Origin: Hypsibius dujardini
Lineage: Eukaryota > Tardigrada > Eutardigrada > Parachela > Hypsibiidae
Assembly: GCA_001579985.1 (NCBI GenBank)
Contig: LRSR01009562.1
Span: 1 to 38,133, forward strand
Direction: 5' to 3'
Length of the DNA: 38,133 nucleotides
The position numbers were made by a program, and so were the translations under genes. The notes below the pieces were generated by a model. That model saw only the letters and a list, made by a program, of their open reading frames with translations, was not told the DNA's origin and searched no databases. Of this stretch, positions 34,568 to 38,133 are shown one piece after another (position 1 is the first letter of the stretch; the number at the start of each line of letters is the position of its first letter).

Positions 34568-37500
34568 ATGGTGGAGCCCTTGCCGGGCCTTTGTCTTGCG
34601 TGTTTTATGGTGGCCGCAGTGTCCAGTCAAACGTTTCCCAATCGTATGGTCCTGCTGGGCACTGACCCGGACCCGTTGCTGACCCTAAGGTGGCGCGTCA
34701 ATGCCACCGATGTGGCCGTCGAATTGGGCGGACGGACCAAGGGCTGGATGGCCTTGGGGAGGTCGCCGAACGGCGGGATGGACAGATCGGATATATTGTT
34801 TGCGTGGATTGACCCGAGCGGGGTGACTTACGTGCAGGTGAGAAGCTTGTGTGCGACATTTAGAATTGCAGAAATTCTGCTGCTGGTTAGCAATAATATT
34901 CGTTTTTGCAAAAGAGTAACAATATTGATATATTTTTTCATACAAATATGAGGCAGATTATTTTAGGAAATCGCTAAATGGTCACCCCCTTTCACTATTA
35001 TCACCTCCTTTTGCACCCCGTTCTACTAATGACGTCCCTTGTTCAACTTATAATATTTTATCATTGATTTAGTTAAAATTTCGGCACAAAATACCTTTCA
35101 ATATTATCTAACTAGCAAATATATAACGAGAACTATCAAAATTTGTTTTCTCTTTTTTTCATTTTACAAATCAAATAGAACATTTTTCTGTTTCAATTAG
35201 CACCTGCTTGTTAAGAAATACAATAGTATTTTACGAATCTCAATTAAAATTATTGTAAAGGCATCCTTAATATATTGTGACTTCCAGCTAAAATTCCTAA
35301 TAACTTGAGACTGTCATTTCATGTGAAATTAAACTAAATGATGAACACAAATATAGTAAAGCTAGTTTGATTCTTAAAATGCACATTATTTGGGGAAAGG
35401 GATGACTAGTGTAATAGAGATGGAAAGGGGGTGTATAGAGGGACTAAAGTGGTAAACTTTATTTTAAATTCTATCATGCTCTTCATACTTCTTTAATAGT
35501 ATCTAATGCAATCGATACATTTTGAAATCTTTATACATTTTGAATTTCCTTAAAATTGTCTATATGTCTTCTTGAGCGGTGAGTTGTTAAAATCTTGCAC
35601 TATTTTCTTATTACTTTGTTGGGTGCTGCAACATGTTAAAATAGTCTGAAATGAAATAAAATATTCGTCCCTGTCAGTGACGACGGGTGTGGTGTGCGAA
35701 GCCTCGGAAATTTTACTCACCTTTGTTGGATCTGGTATCTTCAAACGGCGCTGTGGTGCACAACGACAGACGCTTTCTTAACTGTATGAAGGCTTTAATG
35801 AAAAAGCGACCATATTCATAAAATCATTTTTTGAGGTTTAATAGTTACTTTTCTAAATCCACAAAACCCTAAATAAAAGGCCCAGCTTTACTTTGATAGC
35901 AGTTATAATGAACCAATGTCGTTTGCGTTTTTAAACGTGTAAATTTTGTGTGTGTCTACTAAGATTAAAAAATGAATGAAGAGAAATGGACGCATCAAGT
36001 TGGATGGGAGAAAGGTCAGAACGATGAAACTTTGCCGGGTCTATAACCATAACCTTTAAAACATAATTATTCTTTCCGGACGCATCAATTCTCAACGTAA
36101 ACTCTCACCTCCCAGGACCTTGAATAAAACGGCTATTAAGGTCTTCAATTGTCATGACGCTTTCGCCAAGTTCATGAACGCCTATGTTCTACGTTGTTCA
36201 GTGCTTAAGCATACTCACAAACTAGGTTACTCTGATCTCGCCCACAGGATAGGTTCGTCGTGGCGGACAACAGCAGCAACACCGTCAACCTCACGCTGGA
36301 TCGCATCCAGGACTGGAGGCTTCTCGGTGCACAGCAAAATGCAACCCATTCTATCGTACGAGCAACGAGAAAACTCAAAACCCGCGACCGTACCGATTAC
36401 AATTTCTCGGTATAGTTGACAATTCTCCACACAAGAATTCTTGCCCTTCTTTCCTCATTCATACCATAATCATCAATATATTCGTCGTGTACCAATATAC
36501 AGGATCCATCGTGGAATTTAATTTACTCCGTCAGTGATACTCCACCAAATCGAGGCACAGGTGAAATTAAAATGCATTTTGCCCGAGGCACGAGATTGTT
36601 CTCCTTCTTCCACCGAATCCTCAACACTACGACAGGTAACAAAAAACAGGTCTACTGTAAATGAACCCAGTGTATCCTGAGTTTTGATCTTGCGCAATTC
36701 CTTAATACCATTCGTTTCAGTATTAATTGGCTAATTTTCTAACCGTTTTTTGTGGATGTAATCGAAAATGTACTTGAATGACTTTTCGTGATTTATTTCA
36801 ATGTTAATAAATAATGTGAAATATTATATTTCAGTAGTTAATAATTATTATGAAATAATAGTTAATAATAGTAATAATAGTTAATAATAGTAAATAGATA
36901 ATATAATTCAGAATTCTGTCACTATTGCAAACTGTTTAGTTTTACATGTTTTTGAACAATTTACAATATGATTGCGGATGGCAACTTTTCCTTATAAGCC
37001 GGTCGGTGGATTATTACCGTATTTGATAATTAATTTAATTTTTGCGTTTCAAGTTTTGATCTAAATATATTCATTATTTGATCATTTACATACAAATATA
37101 AATACTTCTGAAATTTAGCAATGACTTTGCCATTAGATGTGCCAACAACAACGACCTCGGCGACGCTCCGTGACGTGACGGAAGACCCAAATTTGAATCC
37201 CAAGCCAACACGCCCTTTCATCCGACCTACAACGACGCCACGCACCACAACGACCACGACGACCACCGAAGAACCAACAACCACGGAGACAACGACCGAG
37301 GAACCCACAACAACAACCGAAGAACCCACAACAACAACGGAAGAGCCAACCACGACAACTACGACCACACGAAAAACGACTACAACTCCACGCACGACGC
37401 AAACAACCCGGCGAACTACGACGCGAACAACCCCAAGAACGACAACCTCCACAACGACCACAACTTCAACCACCACGACAGAAGAACCCACCACTGTCGA

Positions 37501-37967
37501 CCCGTTCGCACAGGAAACCGACACAACCTTTTCTTCGACTTTCGCTGAGGACACGACCATTACAAGCCTCCCCGCAGGCTTCTTCCCCGAACAAGTCTCA
37601 TCGACGGAATCGGTTCCTCTAAGAATCACATTCCTCCCAATTATTCCACCGACCAGGGCGACCGTTCCGTACAGACAGCCCGTCCAGGAACCGCCCAGAA
37701 CGACGACAACAACAACAACGACACCATATACCATTCCTCCGGAAGTAGAAACAACCACCACCGAACCAATCCATGACCAGCCAACTACAAGAATCGTATT
37801 TTTACCCATCACTCCACCAAATCGGGATGCTGTAATGCAGACACCGTTCTTTCCGTTACCGATACCGACGATCGCAACGTACGACCCGGATGCCACGACT
37901 CGTGGACTTTACATCTGGCAGCCCGTTGCGCAACCGACTGTCCCACCCGTCGCGCCGTCAATTACAG
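34568..37967 (+). CDS. Secreted DOMON protein (DBH/MOXD1-like) with Thr-rich mucin exon; partial
   Basis: Four exons seen: 34568-34837, 36248-36409, 36503-36635 and 37119-37967. Phases are 0, 0, 1 and 1, all consistent, and the gene continues past the right edge. Start: GAGAAATGG context and an immediate signal peptide (LPGLCLACFMVAAVSSQT). Exons 1-3 form a DOMON domain, a heme- or sugar-binding-type beta sandwich that opens dopamine beta-hydroxylase and MOXD1. Seen: LTLRWRVNATDVAVEL, GWMALGRSPNGGMDRSDIL, DRFVVAD, DWRLLGAQQNATHSIVRA, LIYSVSD and RGT. The fourth exon (283 codons) is dominated by Thr with repeated EEPTTT blocks, likely heavily O-glycosylated, plus a duplicated R-I-x-F-L-P-I-x-P-P motif. 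No copper-monooxygenase motif lies in the window, so it may be an extracellular matrix or cuticle protein rather than an enzyme, unless catalytic exons follow. Confidence 0.8.
34838..36247 (+). other. Intron 1 of the DOMON gene
   Basis: 1,410-base AT-rich intron, donor GTGAGA, acceptor TCTCGCCCACAG. Short open frames only. Confidence 0.6.
36636..37118 (+). other. Intron 3 of the DOMON gene
   Basis: 483-base intron, donor GTAACA, acceptor CTGAAATTTAG. It contains a TTAATAATA-type simple tract at 36835-36905. Confidence 0.6.
37236..37500 (+). repeat. ACN-rich coding minisatellite (Thr repeats)
   Basis: Degenerate ACA/ACC/ACG/ACT triplets interspersed with GAAGAACCA-type blocks give Thr runs and repeated EEPTTT units inside exon 4 of the DOMON gene. 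Codon choice among Thr triplets varies, which suggests selection at the protein level or an old expansion. Confidence 0.8.
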
Positions 37968-38133
37968 GTATAACAGCGTTGAGTGCTACTTTTTGTGCCC
38001 CACAATATTCTAGCAAAAAGATATCCCTGTTCTCCTTTCGCTCCAATCCTCAAGGAAAACATAGTGCCAAGTTATTTATCAAACACATCTTGATGTAGCA
38101 ACGGTGCCTGGAACAGTATATTTTTTGGGGAAA
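37968..38133 (+). other. Start of the next intron of the DOMON gene
   Basis: Begins with donor GTATAA after ACAG. The frame stays open for 43 more codons to a stop at 38098, so a retained intron would give a truncated protein ending there. Confidence 0.45.

Noticed and set aside
37030-37896. 288-codon minus-strand open frame rich in Val and Gly
   Set aside because: It is the antisense of the Thr-triplet repeat (ACN read backwards gives NGT: Gly, Val, Ser, Arg, Cys) and has no independent motif.
1-38133. tRNA, rRNA, CRISPR arrays, bacterial operon signals
   Set aside because: No cloverleaf with a GTTCRANNC arm, no rRNA-like block and no regularly spaced short repeats were found by eye; the spliced genes show this is eukaryotic.

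Overview
This looks like a piece of an animal nuclear genome. Genes are split by introns of about 90 to 1,500 bases with GT..AG borders. Exons are richer in G+C than the AT-rich DNA between them. The recognisable genes are animal neuropeptide-type GPCRs, a DOMON-domain secreted protein and a Thr-rich mucin-like exon. The receptor style suggests an invertebrate, possibly an ecdysozoan, but the sequence alone does not settle the group.

Layout: 1-9,700 has no intact gene that I can defend. It holds a GC-rich low-complexity patch, about 2.5 tandem ~130-base units (2,270-2,656), an unrecognised broken coding-like patch on the minus strand (4,061-4,519) and scattered C2H2 zinc-finger-like pieces on the plus strand (6,144-8,850). 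9,783-17,174 (minus) holds two tandem paralogous class A peptide GPCRs with the same four-exon, all phase-0 structure. They share a near-identical TM2-TM3 block that looks like gene conversion. A 961-base element with 26-base inverted ends sits in intron 1 of the downstream copy, next to an exon that has lost about 15 codons. 20,166-22,725 (minus) is the most unusual gene: a secreted protein joining a bacterial-type GIN/DUF2807-like beta-rich domain to two SnoaL-like (NTF2-fold) domains. It is split into three exons and is a good candidate for horizontal acquisition followed by fusion. 25,212-25,568 (minus) encodes a small Cys-rich single-pass membrane protein. 27,072-30,611 (plus) is a third, unrelated peptide-type GPCR in four exons with unusual residues at two canonical sites. 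30,612-34,567 carries inverted-repeat elements and a dispersed direct repeat. 34,568 to the right edge (plus) is a secreted DOMON protein (DBH/MOXD1-like amino end) followed by a large symmetric phase-1 Thr-rich exon; the gene continues beyond the window.

The gene models are manual splice joins in which every phase agrees. They have not been tested against transcripts or databases. Apart from the tandem GPCR pair, nothing indicates that neighbouring genes work together.
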